A stretch of DNA of 46,706 nt, taken from an uncultured Actinomycetes bacterium. Lineage in GTDB: Bacteria; Actinomycetota; Actinomycetes; Nanopelagicales; Nanopelagicaceae. The stretch spans positions 1 through 46,706 of the forward strand of contig CAILKF010000070.1 in NCBI GenBank assembly GCA_903834705.1, in the 5' to 3' direction. A model generated the notes under the pieces. The model saw only the letters and a program-made list of their open reading frames with translations, was not told where the DNA came from and ran no database searches. The position numbers and the translations under genes were made by a program. Numbering within the stretch: the first letter of the stretch is position 1; the number at the start of each line of letters is the position of its first letter. Shown piece after piece: positions 21,695 to 30,666 of this stretch.

Positions 21695-22615
21695 ATGATG
21701 GATTCACGTGAAACCACGAACCAAAACAAGAGCGTAATTGGCACACGTCGACTCAAAGAACCAATGGCCAAACCAGCCCACCTTCGAATTTTTACTGTTG
21801 CTAACCAAAAAGGTGGAGTAGGAAAAACCACAAGCACGGTCAATATTGGCGCAGCACTAGCTATGGGTGGGCTCCGCACTTTAATTATTGACCTTGATCC
21901 ACAAGGAAATGCCAGCACAGCCCTTGGGGTTGAACATCAAAACAATGAAGGTATTTATGAAGTGTTAATGGGTAATGCTTCTATTGAAAACGTTGTACAA
22001 AAAGTTGCTGGATTTCCTCACCTTGAATGCATTTCCTCTAACACAGCGCTAGCACAAGCTGAAATTAATTTAGTGTCGATGGTTGCGCGCGAACTACGAC
22101 TCAAAGAAGCGCTCAATGAATTAGTGATTGCACGAGAAAAATTAGGAACACCGTACGACTATATATTTATTGACTGCCCACCAAGCTTAGGTTTATTAAC
22201 TGTTAATGCACTTGCAGCCGCCCAAGAATTATTAATTCCTATTCAATGCGAATACTACGCACTCGAAGGCTTAACTCAATTACTTGAAACGTATTCTGTT
22301 GTAAAAAAACGATTAAACACAGAGTTAAAACTCTCAACAATCATTCTTACAATGTTTGATGGACGTACACGTTTAGCAAACGATGTAGCAGCTAGCGTCC
22401 GAACACATTTCCCAACAGAGTTGATTGATATTCCTATCCCACGTGCTGTGCGAATCTCTGAAGCGCCTTCATATAACCAAACTGTCATGACTTACGATCC
22501 ACTATCTCCAGGTGCATTGGCATATATGCAAGTCGCACGTGAAATAGCAGAACGAGGAAAACCATTTGATTCAAATGTTGTCAGCATTAATTACAAGAAG
22601 GAAGACATTGCGTGA
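21695..22615 (+). CDS. parA: chromosome partitioning ATPase ParA
   Basis: FTVANQKGGVGKTTSTVNIGAALA deviant Walker A; DLDPQGNASTALG. An alternative internal ATG lies at 21764. Confidence 0.95.
   Translation: MMDSRETTNQNKSVIGTRRLKEPMAKPAHLRIFTVANQKGGVGKTTSTVNIGAALAMGGLRTLIIDLDPQGNASTALGVEHQNNEGIYEVLMGNASIENVVQKVAGFPHLECISSNTALAQAEINLVSMVARELRLKEALNELVIAREKLGTPYDYIFIDCPPSLGLLTVNALAAAQELLIPIQCEYYALEGLTQLLETYSVVKKRLNTELKLSTIILTMFDGRTRLANDVAASVRTHFPTELIDIPIPRAVRISEAPSYNQTVMTYDPLSPGALAYMQVAREIAERGKPFDSNVVSINYKKEDIA
21700..21715. promoter_or_regulatory. parS: parS-like site GGATTCACGTGAAACC
   Basis: One mismatch from the 21109 site. Confidence 0.85.
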
Positions 22616-23478
22616 GTGTTAAACGTGGGGGATTAGGTACCAATCTAGATGCGTTAATTCCAACTTCACTTTCAATTTCCGGAGTTGAAGTTGGGCAACA
22701 AAATGAAGTCCCTATAAGTGCAATTGCTCCTAACCCCCGCCAACCAAGAACTGTTTTCGACGAAGACGCTCTTAATGAATTAACACAATCAATAAAAGAA
22801 GTTGGATTACTACAACCACCAGTTGTTCGTGAAGTTTCACCCGGCCGATATGAATTAATTATGGGAGAGAGACGTTTTCGTGCTGCTAAAAATGCCGGTT
22901 TAAAAACAATTCCCGTAATAATAAGAGCAACTGCAGATAATGATTTATTGAGAGATGCTCTCATTGAAAATATTCACCGCAGCCAACTAAACGCTCTTGA
23001 AGAAGGGGCTGCGTACAGCCAATTACTCAACGACTTCGGTTGCACACACGAAGTTTTAGCAACACGACTAGGTAAATCAAGACCGCACATCTCTAACACG
23101 ATGCGCTTATTGAATTTACCGGCATCAGTGCAAAGGAAAGTAGCGGCGGGAGTTCTTTCAGCCGGACACGCCCGCGCACTTTTAGGTTTAACTGATGAAG
23201 CAGAGATTGAACGTTTAGCTTCCAAAATTGTCTCCGAAGGATTAAGCGTTCGTGCGATTGAAGAGATTATTGCTGCAGGAATTAAGCCAACAAAAACAAA
23301 GAATATGAAAACTAAAACACACTCACCTAAACTTGCGCAAATCGCAGAGCAATTATCGGATCATTTCGATACACGGGTCAGTGTGCAAAGCGGAAAAGCA
23401 AAAGGAAAAATAACTATTGAATTTTCAGGTGGGGAAGATCTAGATCGTATTGTTGAAATTCTTAAAAAGAAGAACTAA
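22612..23478 (+). CDS. parB: chromosome partitioning protein ParB
   Basis: 288 aa; IAPNPRQPRTVFDE, GERRFRAAKNAG, ENIHRSQLNALEEGAAY; GTGA overlap with the parA stop. Confidence 0.96.
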   Translation: MSVKRGGLGTNLDALIPTSLSISGVEVGQQNEVPISAIAPNPRQPRTVFDEDALNELTQSIKEVGLLQPPVVREVSPGRYELIMGERRFRAAKNAGLKTIPVIIRATADNDLLRDALIENIHRSQLNALEEGAAYSQLLNDFGCTHEVLATRLGKSRPHISNTMRLLNLPASVQRKVAAGVLSAGHARALLGLTDEAEIERLASKIVSEGLSVRAIEEIIAAGIKPTKTKNMKTKTHSPKLAQIAEQLSDHFDTRVSVQSGKAKGKITIEFSGGEDLDRIVEILKKKN

Positions 23479-24743
23479 CTCTTTAACTCAAAATTGCCAT
23501 TTCGTCGGGCAATTTCAGTTTTAACAACCCCAGCCAAAGCTTTAACACCTTCTCTAATTCGCTCTGGCGTTGGATGGCAATATGACAAACGCATCGCCCA
23601 AGTACCAAAACCATCTGCGTAAAAAGCGGTTCCAGGGACGTAAGCCACTTTGGCCACAATCGCCTTAGGCATCATTGCTTTTGTATCGATTTCTGGTGGC
23701 AAATTAACCCACACATAAAATCCCCCACCTGGTTTAGTCCATGTGGCAGAAGCAGGAAAATGCGTTTCAAGAGATTCAAGCATTGCATCTCGACGAACTT
23801 TATATAAACCACAAAAAGTTGCGATTTGATCTCGCCATGGCTGATCAGCCAAGTAATTAGAAATTGTCATTTGTGTGAAATTAGACGGGCAGAGAATTGA
23901 AGATTCACTAGCAATCACTATTTTTTCTTTGAGCGATGAAGGAACAAGAGCCCAACCTACGCGCAAACCTGGGGCAATTGTTTTAGAAAAGGAGCCCAGG
24001 TAAATAACATTTTCACTATCTTCAGAACGCATCGCGTTTGGCGATGGTACATCGAAACCTAATAAGCCATAAGGGTTATCTTCAACAACAAAAATGCTCT
24101 CACTTCGACATATTTCAAGGATTTCAGTTCTTCTATCAGCTGACAAAAGAACACCAGAGGGATTTTGATAGTTAGGTATTAAATACAAAAATTTGATTTT
24201 TCGACCACTCGAGCGCACAGATTTAATTGCTTGACGAAGTGCCTCAGGTACCAAACCTTGGTTATCAAGTTCAACATGTACAACTTGTGCCTCATATTGT
24301 TTAAAAGTTCCGAGAGCTCCAACATAAGAAGGGGCTTCAACTAAAACAACGTCACCTGGATCAATAAAAATTCGAGAAATAAGATCAAGAGCTTGTTGGG
24401 ATCCAGTTGTAACAATAATGTCATCAGCGTTGGCATGAATTCCCTCAAGTGCCATCACTTCGCAAATTTGTTCACGCAATTTAGGCAAACCTTGACCATT
24501 GCCATACTGCAACGCTTCAGCCCCATTGCGTGAAATAAGATCATGAACAAGTGATGCCATAACATCCATCGGAAGAGCGGAAAGATTTGGCATTCCGCCT
24601 GCAAGTGAAACAATTTCAGGGCGAGAAGCTACTGCAAAAAGTGAGCGAATTTCACTTGCTTGCATACCACCAGCGCGCGAAGCGAAACGCTCCTCAAGTC
24701 TTAAAGGAGCGCCAGCATGTAGGCGAGGGGTCAGGTCAGACAC
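23475..24743 (-). CDS. PLP-dependent aminotransferase (class I/II, LysN/2-aminoadipate-like)
   Basis: 422 aa; SLAGGMPN, TTGSQQALDLISRIFIDPGD, YLGSFSKTIAPGLRVGW. Confidence 0.88.
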   Translation of the reverse strand: MSDLTPRLHAGAPLRLEERFASRAGGMQASEIRSLFAVASRPEIVSLAGGMPNLSALPMDVMASLVHDLISRNGAEALQYGNGQGLPKLREQICEVMALEGIHANADDIIVTTGSQQALDLISRIFIDPGDVVLVEAPSYVGALGTFKQYEAQVVHVELDNQGLVPEALRQAIKSVRSSGRKIKFLYLIPNYQNPSGVLLSADRRTEILEICRSESIFVVEDNPYGLLGFDVPSPNAMRSEDSENVIYLGSFSKTIAPGLRVGWALVPSSLKEKIVIASESSILCPSNFTQMTISNYLADQPWRDQIATFCGLYKVRRDAMLESLETHFPASATWTKPGGGFYVWVNLPPEIDTKAMMPKAIVAKVAYVPGTAFYADGFGTWAMRLSYCHPTPERIREGVKALAGVVKTEIARRNGNFELKS

Positions 24744-24781
24744 TCTTCAAGTCTGCCACATTGAAGGGCTTCGACGTAAAT

Positions 24782-25915
24782 CTATTTACGTATTCCAGCC
24801 TTTCGAAGGTCTTCAATTTTCAAAGTACCTGTTTTCGCGTCATCTTCTGAGGCAAGGTAAAGGCGTTGAATTGCTATCACAAGGGATTCGGCGATGACAT
24901 CTCGAAAATCTCCTCGCCCTAATCGATCAGCATCGTGGCGATTGGTTAAATAGCCAAGATCTACTCGGACTGTTGGTGCTGTTGTTAGCCGCAATAAATC
25001 CCAGGTTTTGGCATGAGTTCTGCAATTGAGTAGATCAGTTCTGGCACAGATTTCTCTTTGCACAAGGGATGCGAATCTGTCACCAACTACGGAATGAATT
25101 CCATGTGTTTGGCTTCCGTAAAAATAGGTTGAAACGCCTTCTGCTTTTTCATTGGGATAAGAGTCAGCATGAAAAGAAACCATCAGGTCAGCTTTCGTTT
25201 CATTTGAAAAAGAGATTCTCTCTAACTCGGTAGGAGAGTTATTGCTACCTCGAGTTAAAAAAACACTCACACCAAGTGCAAGTAATCTACCTTCAAGGCG
25301 TTGTGCTAAATCATAAACAATTTCAGATTCATCAACACCGTGTGCGCTAATACCTTTATTCTCACCACCACAACTTGGATCCAAAACAATTATTTTATTT
25401 GCAAGTGCCGGCCCGCGGTTTTTCTGCACCGCGCTCTCTCGCAATAACGAAGGAACACCTCCGGAAATAGTTTTTGTTAACCGTAAGAGCGCTGTGATTG
25501 TTGCGGGTCCGCATTGCCCGTCAATATTTGCTCCTGCCGATTTTTGAAATTCCTTCACTGCCGTCTCGGTTCGAAGACCAAAAACACCATCAACTCGGCC
25601 GCAATCAAAACCCATTTCAGTTAAACGTGACTGTAGTAACGCAATGTCGTCACCACGCATTAATGGGAGCTCTTTTAAATAAAGAGAACGATCGCCTAGT
25701 TTCCAGCGAGCCTCATCTAATGCGCGAAGCGTGACAGCATTAACAACACCAGTGACCGTTAGACCTCGTGATTGTTGAAACGCGCGCACTGAATTTTCAA
25801 CTTCGTCATCAAATAAGGTTTTTTGAGAATTAAGCAAACCTATTTTATTCAGAAATGAAATAACGCGCGTCGCTACATCGGAACTATCACCTTTTCCGAC
25901 CGAGAGATCATCCAT
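24782..25915 (-). CDS. N-acetylmuramoyl-L-alanine amidase-fold protein with two peptidoglycan-binding domains (CwlM-like)
   Basis: 377 aa; PG_binding_1-like repeats (VRAFQQSRGLTVTGVVN; VKEFQKSAGANIDGQCG) and Amidase_3 region (IVLDPSCGG, SFHADSYPN); located next to trxA/trxB and parB as in other actinobacteria. Confidence 0.87.
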   Translation of the reverse strand: MDDLSVGKGDSSDVATRVISFLNKIGLLNSQKTLFDDEVENSVRAFQQSRGLTVTGVVNAVTLRALDEARWKLGDRSLYLKELPLMRGDDIALLQSRLTEMGFDCGRVDGVFGLRTETAVKEFQKSAGANIDGQCGPATITALLRLTKTISGGVPSLLRESAVQKNRGPALANKIIVLDPSCGGENKGISAHGVDESEIVYDLAQRLEGRLLALGVSVFLTRGSNNSPTELERISFSNETKADLMVSFHADSYPNEKAEGVSTYFYGSQTHGIHSVVGDRFASLVQREICARTDLLNCRTHAKTWDLLRLTTAPTVRVDLGYLTNRHDADRLGRGDFRDVIAESLVIAIQRLYLASEDDAKTGTLKIEDLRKAGIRK

Positions 25916-25936
25916 GACGCCACCTAAATCATCGAA

Positions 25937-26260
25937 TTAAATAAAAGTTTCTAGATCCTTTAGTAGCGCTGGTTTTGGCTTGGCTCCAACGATTGATTTC
26001 ACAACCTCGCCATTAACAAAAACATGAAGGGTAGGAATTGAGACAATTCCATACTTCATGGCAATTGCTGACTCTTCATCGGTATTGAGTTTGACTATCT
26101 TGAGTTTGTCGCCATGCTCATTAGCAATTTCTTCAAGGATTGGTCCGACAGCGCGACAAGGTCCACACCACTCAGCCCAAAAATCTACTAAAACAGGGAT
26201 GGTGCTCTTAAGAACCACTTCATCAAAAGTGGAAGTTGTTACCGCTTGTGTTGAACCCAT
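25937..26260 (-). CDS. trxA: thioredoxin
   Basis: 107 aa; VDFWAEWCGPCRAVGPILEEIA. Confidence 0.96.
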   Translation of the reverse strand: MGSTQAVTTSTFDEVVLKSTIPVLVDFWAEWCGPCRAVGPILEEIANEHGDKLKIVKLNTDEESAIAMKYGIVSIPTLHVFVNGEVVKSIVGAKPKPALLKDLETFI

Positions 26261-26335
26261 CTTCTGCTCCTTTTATAGTGTGAACTTGCCTTACGTTGAA
26301 ATTTCAAGTCGTAGCGTTAATTACCTATTGTTAGT

Positions 26336-27274
26336 TTAGTGGTGGGCCAGGAATCGTTCAGTATCTAGCGCTGCTTGGCAACCAGATCCAGCAGCGGTAA
26401 TTGCTTGACGATATGTGTGATCTACGAGATCTCCGCAGGCGAAGACACCTTTTATATTTGTGGCAGTTGTACGCCCAACAACCTCCACGTAGCCCTCAGC
26501 ATCTATTGCCACTTGGCCAACAACTAACTCACTTCTTGGTAAATGTCCGATAGCTACGAAAAGGCCTGTTAAATCTTGGGTGGATTCAATTCCTGTAACC
26601 GTATTGCGAACGCGCAAACCAGAAACTTTCTCCTCGCCCAGCACGTCGATAACTTCGTGATTCCATAAAAACTCAATTTTTGGATTTGCATGAGCTCGGT
26701 CAGCCATAATTTTGGAAGCTCGAAGTGAATCTCGGCGATGAATCAAAATCACTTTACTAGCAAAACGCGTTAAAAAGTTCGCTTCTTCAATAGCAGAATC
26801 TCCACCACCTACTACGGCAACCACTTGATCACGAAAGAAAAACCCATCGCAAGTGGCGCACCAAGATACGCCACGTCCTGTCAATCTCTTTTCGTTCTCT
26901 AATCCGATTTCTTTATATGCCGAACCCATCGCAAGAATGACAGATTTAGCTTTAATTACATTCCCATTTCCATCTTTCAAAACTTTTTCGTCGCCCATTA
27001 AATTCATTTCAGTAATATCATCAGTAATAATCTTTGTTCCAAAACGTAACGCTTGCTTTCGCATTGAGTCCATAAGATCTGGCCCCATAACTCCATCAGT
27101 AAAACCAGGAAAATTTTCTACCTCTGTTGTATTCATTAACGCGCCACCAGCAGTAACGGATCCTTCATACAAAATTGGCTGGAGTTGCGCTCGCGCGGCA
27201 TAAATAGCTGCGGTATACCCGGCTGGTCCAGAACCAACGATTGCTACCTGGTGGATTTCCTCTTGAGCGCTCAT
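26336..27274 (-). CDS. trxB: thioredoxin reductase
   Basis: [26 protein letters not shown] active site ([11 protein letters not shown]), [23 protein letters not shown]. Start set at ATG 27274, supported by the adjacent -10. Confidence 0.95.
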   Translation of the reverse strand: MSAQEEIHQVAIVGSGPAGYTAAIYAARAQLQPILYEGSVTAGGALMNTTEVENFPGFTDGVMGPDLMDSMRKQALRFGTKIITDDITEMNLMGDEKVLKDGNGNVIKAKSVILAMGSAYKEIGLENEKRLTGRGVSWCATCDGFFFRDQVVAVVGGGDSAIEEANFLTRFASKVILIHRRDSLRASKIMADRAHANPKIEFLWNHEVIDVLGEEKVSGLRVRNTVTGIESTQDLTGLFVAIGHLPRSELVVGQVAIDAEGYVEVVGRTTATNIKGVFACGDLVDHTYRQAITAAGSGCQAALDTERFLAHH

Positions 27275-27280
27275 ATATTT

Positions 27281-27286
27281 ACCATA
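27281..27286 (-). promoter_or_regulatory. -10 hexamer TATGGT, 6 nt before trxB ATG (leaderless promoter candidate)
   Basis: Reverse strand TATGGT-AAATAT-ATG. Confidence 0.5.
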
Positions 27287-27304
27287 ACCCAATCCTAGGT
27301 CTGG

Positions 27305-28969
27305 TTATTCCCCACCCTTGTTAGGTTGCTTACGTCTGGAGCCTGTGGCGCGAGCGAACTGAATCTTCACTAATTGAGCTGTAATTGAAATCTCATCAAC
27401 ATTCATTTTCTTGGCAATTAAGAAATAAGCAACAGGAGTTGCAAAAAGGACTAGTCCAAGTTCGGCTAAACGAGTAATTAGTGTTGAATCACTTGCTACC
27501 CATCCTGCGTACTGAGAGAGAAGAAAAACAGGCAACATTGCTAAGAAAGAGGAGATGTAGAGCTTGGCATGCTGCCCAAAAAAATCATAGATCGAAATCT
27601 TTCCTGTATGTCTAGTGAGTAAACCTAAAGTGACAAATAAACCAACGATGTAACTGACAGAAAAAGCAAAACCTAAACCAACTGTAATCCATTCATTTTG
27701 AAGTGTATTGAGGAAAAGATATGAGAGAGCAACGGAAATCAAGTTTATAACAAGAATAGAAAGTACTTGTGTTCTAGTATCTTCAAAGGCGTTAAAACCG
27801 CGGATAAGTATTAAGTTAATACTGAAAGTTACCAAGCCAATTCCGAGTGCTGAAAGAACATATCCAATATACGTTGAATCTTTATAATCAATTCCAACGA
27901 ATAGAACTTTAGTAATGATTGGCCCAAAAAGAATAAAAGCAACACTGCTCGGAACGGTGACCACGCCCACCATTTTGATTGCTCGAATCAATTGGTCACG
28001 AACTTCACTTGACTTCTTTTCAATTGCAAGTTTAGAAAGGTGAGGAAGCAAAGCAGTGATGATTGAAATAGTGATAATCGAATAAGGCAACATCATGATG
28101 AGATAAGCATTGCTAAAAGGGGTATAACCAACACCAGTAGATAATCCCTCTTGAGAACTCCTTACCGCTGCACTAGTGGAAACATTTACCGTCACTAAAT
28201 ATCCCAATTGGGATATGAGAACATAAACCAGAGTCCAGCCAGCTAGAGAGAAAGATTTTCCTAGACCTTGCCAACCAAATTTAAGGCGCAGCGAGATTCC
28301 AGTTCTCTTAACAACAGGTATTAAAATTAAGGCTTGAATTACCACCCCAAGCGTGGTGCCCCACCCCAACACCTGTGTTTGCGCAGATGAAATGCTCCCT
28401 AAAGCAAGGTCGGGCGCTGTGATCAATACAAGAGTGAAAATCACGATAACAACCAAATTATTGGCGATAGGTGCCCACATTAAAGGTGCAAAAGATCCTC
28501 GCGAGTTGGCAACTTGGCCCAACATAGTAAAAAGCCCCAAGAAAAATATTTGAGGCAAACAATATCGAGTAAACGCAATCGCTAATCGAAATTCGGTTTC
28601 AAACCCGGTTGTTGAAAACTCAGGTGCGTAAATACGAACCAGAGTAGGCGCAAAAATTACGCCGATTGCTACAAGGAGTAACAAGATGGCGCTAATTGTT
28701 GTAACTAAGCGGGAAGCAAATGCCCGCCCGCCATCTTCATCATTAAATGAACGAATTAATTGCGGAACAAAAATGGCAGTCAACGCTCCACCAACAAGCA
28801 AGTTGTATAAAATATAAGGCAGGGTGTTGGCGACATTGTAAGTATCAGCCAACAACGCAGTGCCTAAAACTGCTACAGCAAGAATGCTTCTAATGAAACC
28901 CGTGATTCGAGAGAATATTGTTCCAAGCGCCATAACACTCGAAGCATGGAATAACTCAGCTGGTTTCAC
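27305..28969 (-). CDS. murJ: lipid II flippase MurJ/MviN family protein
   Basis: 554 aa multi-TM; SSVMALGTIFSRITGFIRSIL; NTLPYILYNLLVGGALTAIFVPQL. Confidence 0.93.
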   Translation of the reverse strand: MKPAELFHASSVMALGTIFSRITGFIRSILAVAVLGTALLADTYNVANTLPYILYNLLVGGALTAIFVPQLIRSFNDEDGGRAFASRLVTTISAILLLLVAIGVIFAPTLVRIYAPEFSTTGFETEFRLAIAFTRYCLPQIFFLGLFTMLGQVANSRGSFAPLMWAPIANNLVVIVIFTLVLITAPDLALGSISSAQTQVLGWGTTLGVVIQALILIPVVKRTGISLRLKFGWQGLGKSFSLAGWTLVYVLISQLGYLVTVNVSTSAAVRSSQEGLSTGVGYTPFSNAYLIMMLPYSIITISIITALLPHLSKLAIEKKSSEVRDQLIRAIKMVGVVTVPSSVAFILFGPIITKVLFVGIDYKDSTYIGYVLSALGIGLVTFSINLILIRGFNAFEDTRTQVLSILVINLISVALSYLFLNTLQNEWITVGLGFAFSVSYIVGLFVTLGLLTRHTGKISIYDFFGQHAKLYISSFLAMLPVFLLSQYAGWVASDSTLITRLAELGLVLFATPVAYFLIAKKMNVDEISITAQLVKIQFARATGSRRKQPNKGGE

Positions 28970-30060
28970 TTGCGCGATCTCCTAATACGCCGAACACTTT
29001 GAATGAGAGCACCTAAAAACAACAGTATTGCAGAGCCGGTTGTAAACCACGCAACTGCAGGACTTATTACAGAAACATTTAATGAAAGGATTGCTGACTC
29101 ACCTATACCCACAGCTTTAGAATTGGTTAATTGAGCGAAAAGAGTAGTTGGCCCTGTGGCAATTGAAGTAATTGGGATACTGAGTTGTTTCTTTGAGCTT
29201 GGCTCCAAAATAATATCTCTCACTCCAGCAATTTGAACACGCGAGTTCTTGGGAATGATTTGTAGATTGACTAGCACTGATGTGTTGAAATCATTAACTA
29301 ACGTAATAGGAAGCTTCTCTTTTTCAGAAGTCAGCCGGTACTTCCCCACGACCACACGTAATTTATGTTTTTGCCTGTTTATTGCTTCATCCGCGTTGGC
29401 GGCAAGTTTTACTGCGCTCTCTTTCGAGTACCCAGGAGCTAAAAGTGTAGATAACCTCAATCGCACACCATAAAGTTCAGAGGCTGGAATAACGGTTGCT
29501 AATAAGGCAATTGCACGCCTATTGAGCGTATAGGCAAGCACTCTATCTGCTTGAATAGTTTCTACTAATTTTGATCCAGATAATTTCTTATCAACGAAAA
29601 TTTCTCTACCAAGAAAACTTTGAAGACGCTCTTTGCTAGTCGAGAAATAATATGAAAGCTCTGTAGGGGCCAACCGTTTAGCAAGGGCTAAATTGGGATG
29701 ACCGTAAGCAAGCGCAAAAACATCATCATTTGAGGTGACATATTTTAATTGAGCAAGCCAATTTTTTGCCGCCACATTTTCAAGGGGCATTGCTAAAACA
29801 TCATCCAATAAAGAAGCATCAATCAACCACGTTCGGGGTTTGGAAGGTGGCGAGAAAACTAAAGACCCAAGTGTTCCAGTTGGTAGCAGTGATGTGGAGA
29901 GTTCGTCGTCAATAAAATCTCCACCGATATTCCTATGCGGAAGATCAACAATCGAGATAATATCTTTAGAGGAAGCATGTGAAGTTTGCGGAATTACAAC
30001 ATTTATTGAAAGAAGTAAAAAAATTACACTTGCGCGCAAGAATCTTCTTGAAATTTTCAT
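28966..30060 (-). CDS. DUF6049-like secreted/membrane-anchored protein
   Basis: 364 aa; N-terminal signal-like segment, C-terminal TM (AWFTTGSAILLFLGALIQSVRRIRRS); conserved position between NUDIX and murJ. Confidence 0.6.
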   Translation of the reverse strand: MKISRRFLRASVIFLLLSINVVIPQTSHASSKDIISIVDLPHRNIGGDFIDDELSTSLLPTGTLGSLVFSPPSKPRTWLIDASLLDDVLAMPLENVAAKNWLAQLKYVTSNDDVFALAYGHPNLALAKRLAPTELSYYFSTSKERLQSFLGREIFVDKKLSGSKLVETIQADRVLAYTLNRRAIALLATVIPASELYGVRLRLSTLLAPGYSKESAVKLAANADEAINRQKHKLRVVVGKYRLTSEKEKLPITLVNDFNTSVLVNLQIIPKNSRVQIAGVRDIILEPSSKKQLSIPITSIATGPTTLFAQLTNSKAVGIGESAILSLNVSVISPAVAWFTTGSAILLFLGALIQSVRRIRRSRK

Positions 30061-30635
30061 AACTGCAATTCACCACTGCGTGCTATTAGTTTCTTTTCAT
30101 CTGGGTATGCGAGCTGGTCAATGATTTGCTCTAAAGGAAACCAAGCAACTTCATCAACTTCACTTATTTGAGGCGCGAGCGTTCCGCCAGTTTCACGGAA
30201 AAGAAAGTGATGGACAGTTTTATGGATACGTTTTCCACCAGCCATAAACCAGAAATCAATGGCGCCCAGAGATTTAGAAATCTCACTTTCAATTCCAGTC
30301 TCTTCTAAAACTTCACGCAAAGCAGCTTGCTCGGGAGTTTCACCTTCTTCGATATGTCCTTTAGGTAGCGACCACAACAACCGTTCTTTTGTGGCATCTT
30401 TGAGATCAATACGTCCAATGAGTAAGCCACGCGTTCCAGTAACGTCGATAACGAGTCCACCTGCGCTGACTTCATCTACGCGTTTAGCGTAAGGACGAGC
30501 AGGCTTAGACGGTTTTTTCTGCACGCTCTTTTGCGGAGCGTTTGGATCTTGTGGTTGTAGGGCGCGATGAGCGGGCCGTCTGCGCCGCTTCTTTTTCTTG
30601 GTTCCTTCGCTGCCCGCACCAGGTGCCGGGTTCAT
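30057..30635 (-). CDS. NUDIX hydrolase with basic N-terminal tail
   Basis: Nudix box GHIEEGETPEQAALREVLEETGIE; start reassigned to ATG 30635 (MNPAPGAGSEGTKKKKRRRRPAHR...), supported by the leaderless -10; ORF track start (30953) overlaps cca. Confidence 0.88.
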   Translation of the reverse strand: MNPAPGAGSEGTKKKKRRRRPAHRALQPQDPNAPQKSVQKKPSKPARPYAKRVDEVSAGGLVIDVTGTRGLLIGRIDLKDATKERLLWSLPKGHIEEGETPEQAALREVLEETGIESEISKSLGAIDFWFMAGGKRIHKTVHHFLFRETGGTLAPQISEVDEVAWFPLEQIIDQLAYPDEKKLIARSGELQL

Positions 30636-30641
30636 GAAGTA

Positions 30642-30647
30642 AGGGTA
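30642..30647 (-). promoter_or_regulatory. -10 hexamer TACCCT, 6 nt before NUDIX ATG (leaderless promoter candidate)
   Basis: Reverse strand TACCCT-TACTTC-ATG. Confidence 0.5.
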
Positions 30648-30653
30648 CTGCCC

Positions 30654-30659
30654 TAACCT
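30654..30659 (+). promoter_or_regulatory. -10 hexamer TAACCT, 7 nt before cca GTG (leaderless promoter candidate)
   Basis: TAACCT-TGCCTTT-GTG. Confidence 0.5.
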
Positions 30660-30666
30660 TGCCTTT

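Noticed and set aside
21682-21918. 78-aa antisense ORF over parA start
   Set aside because: Antisense to the ParA Walker A region; no independent support.
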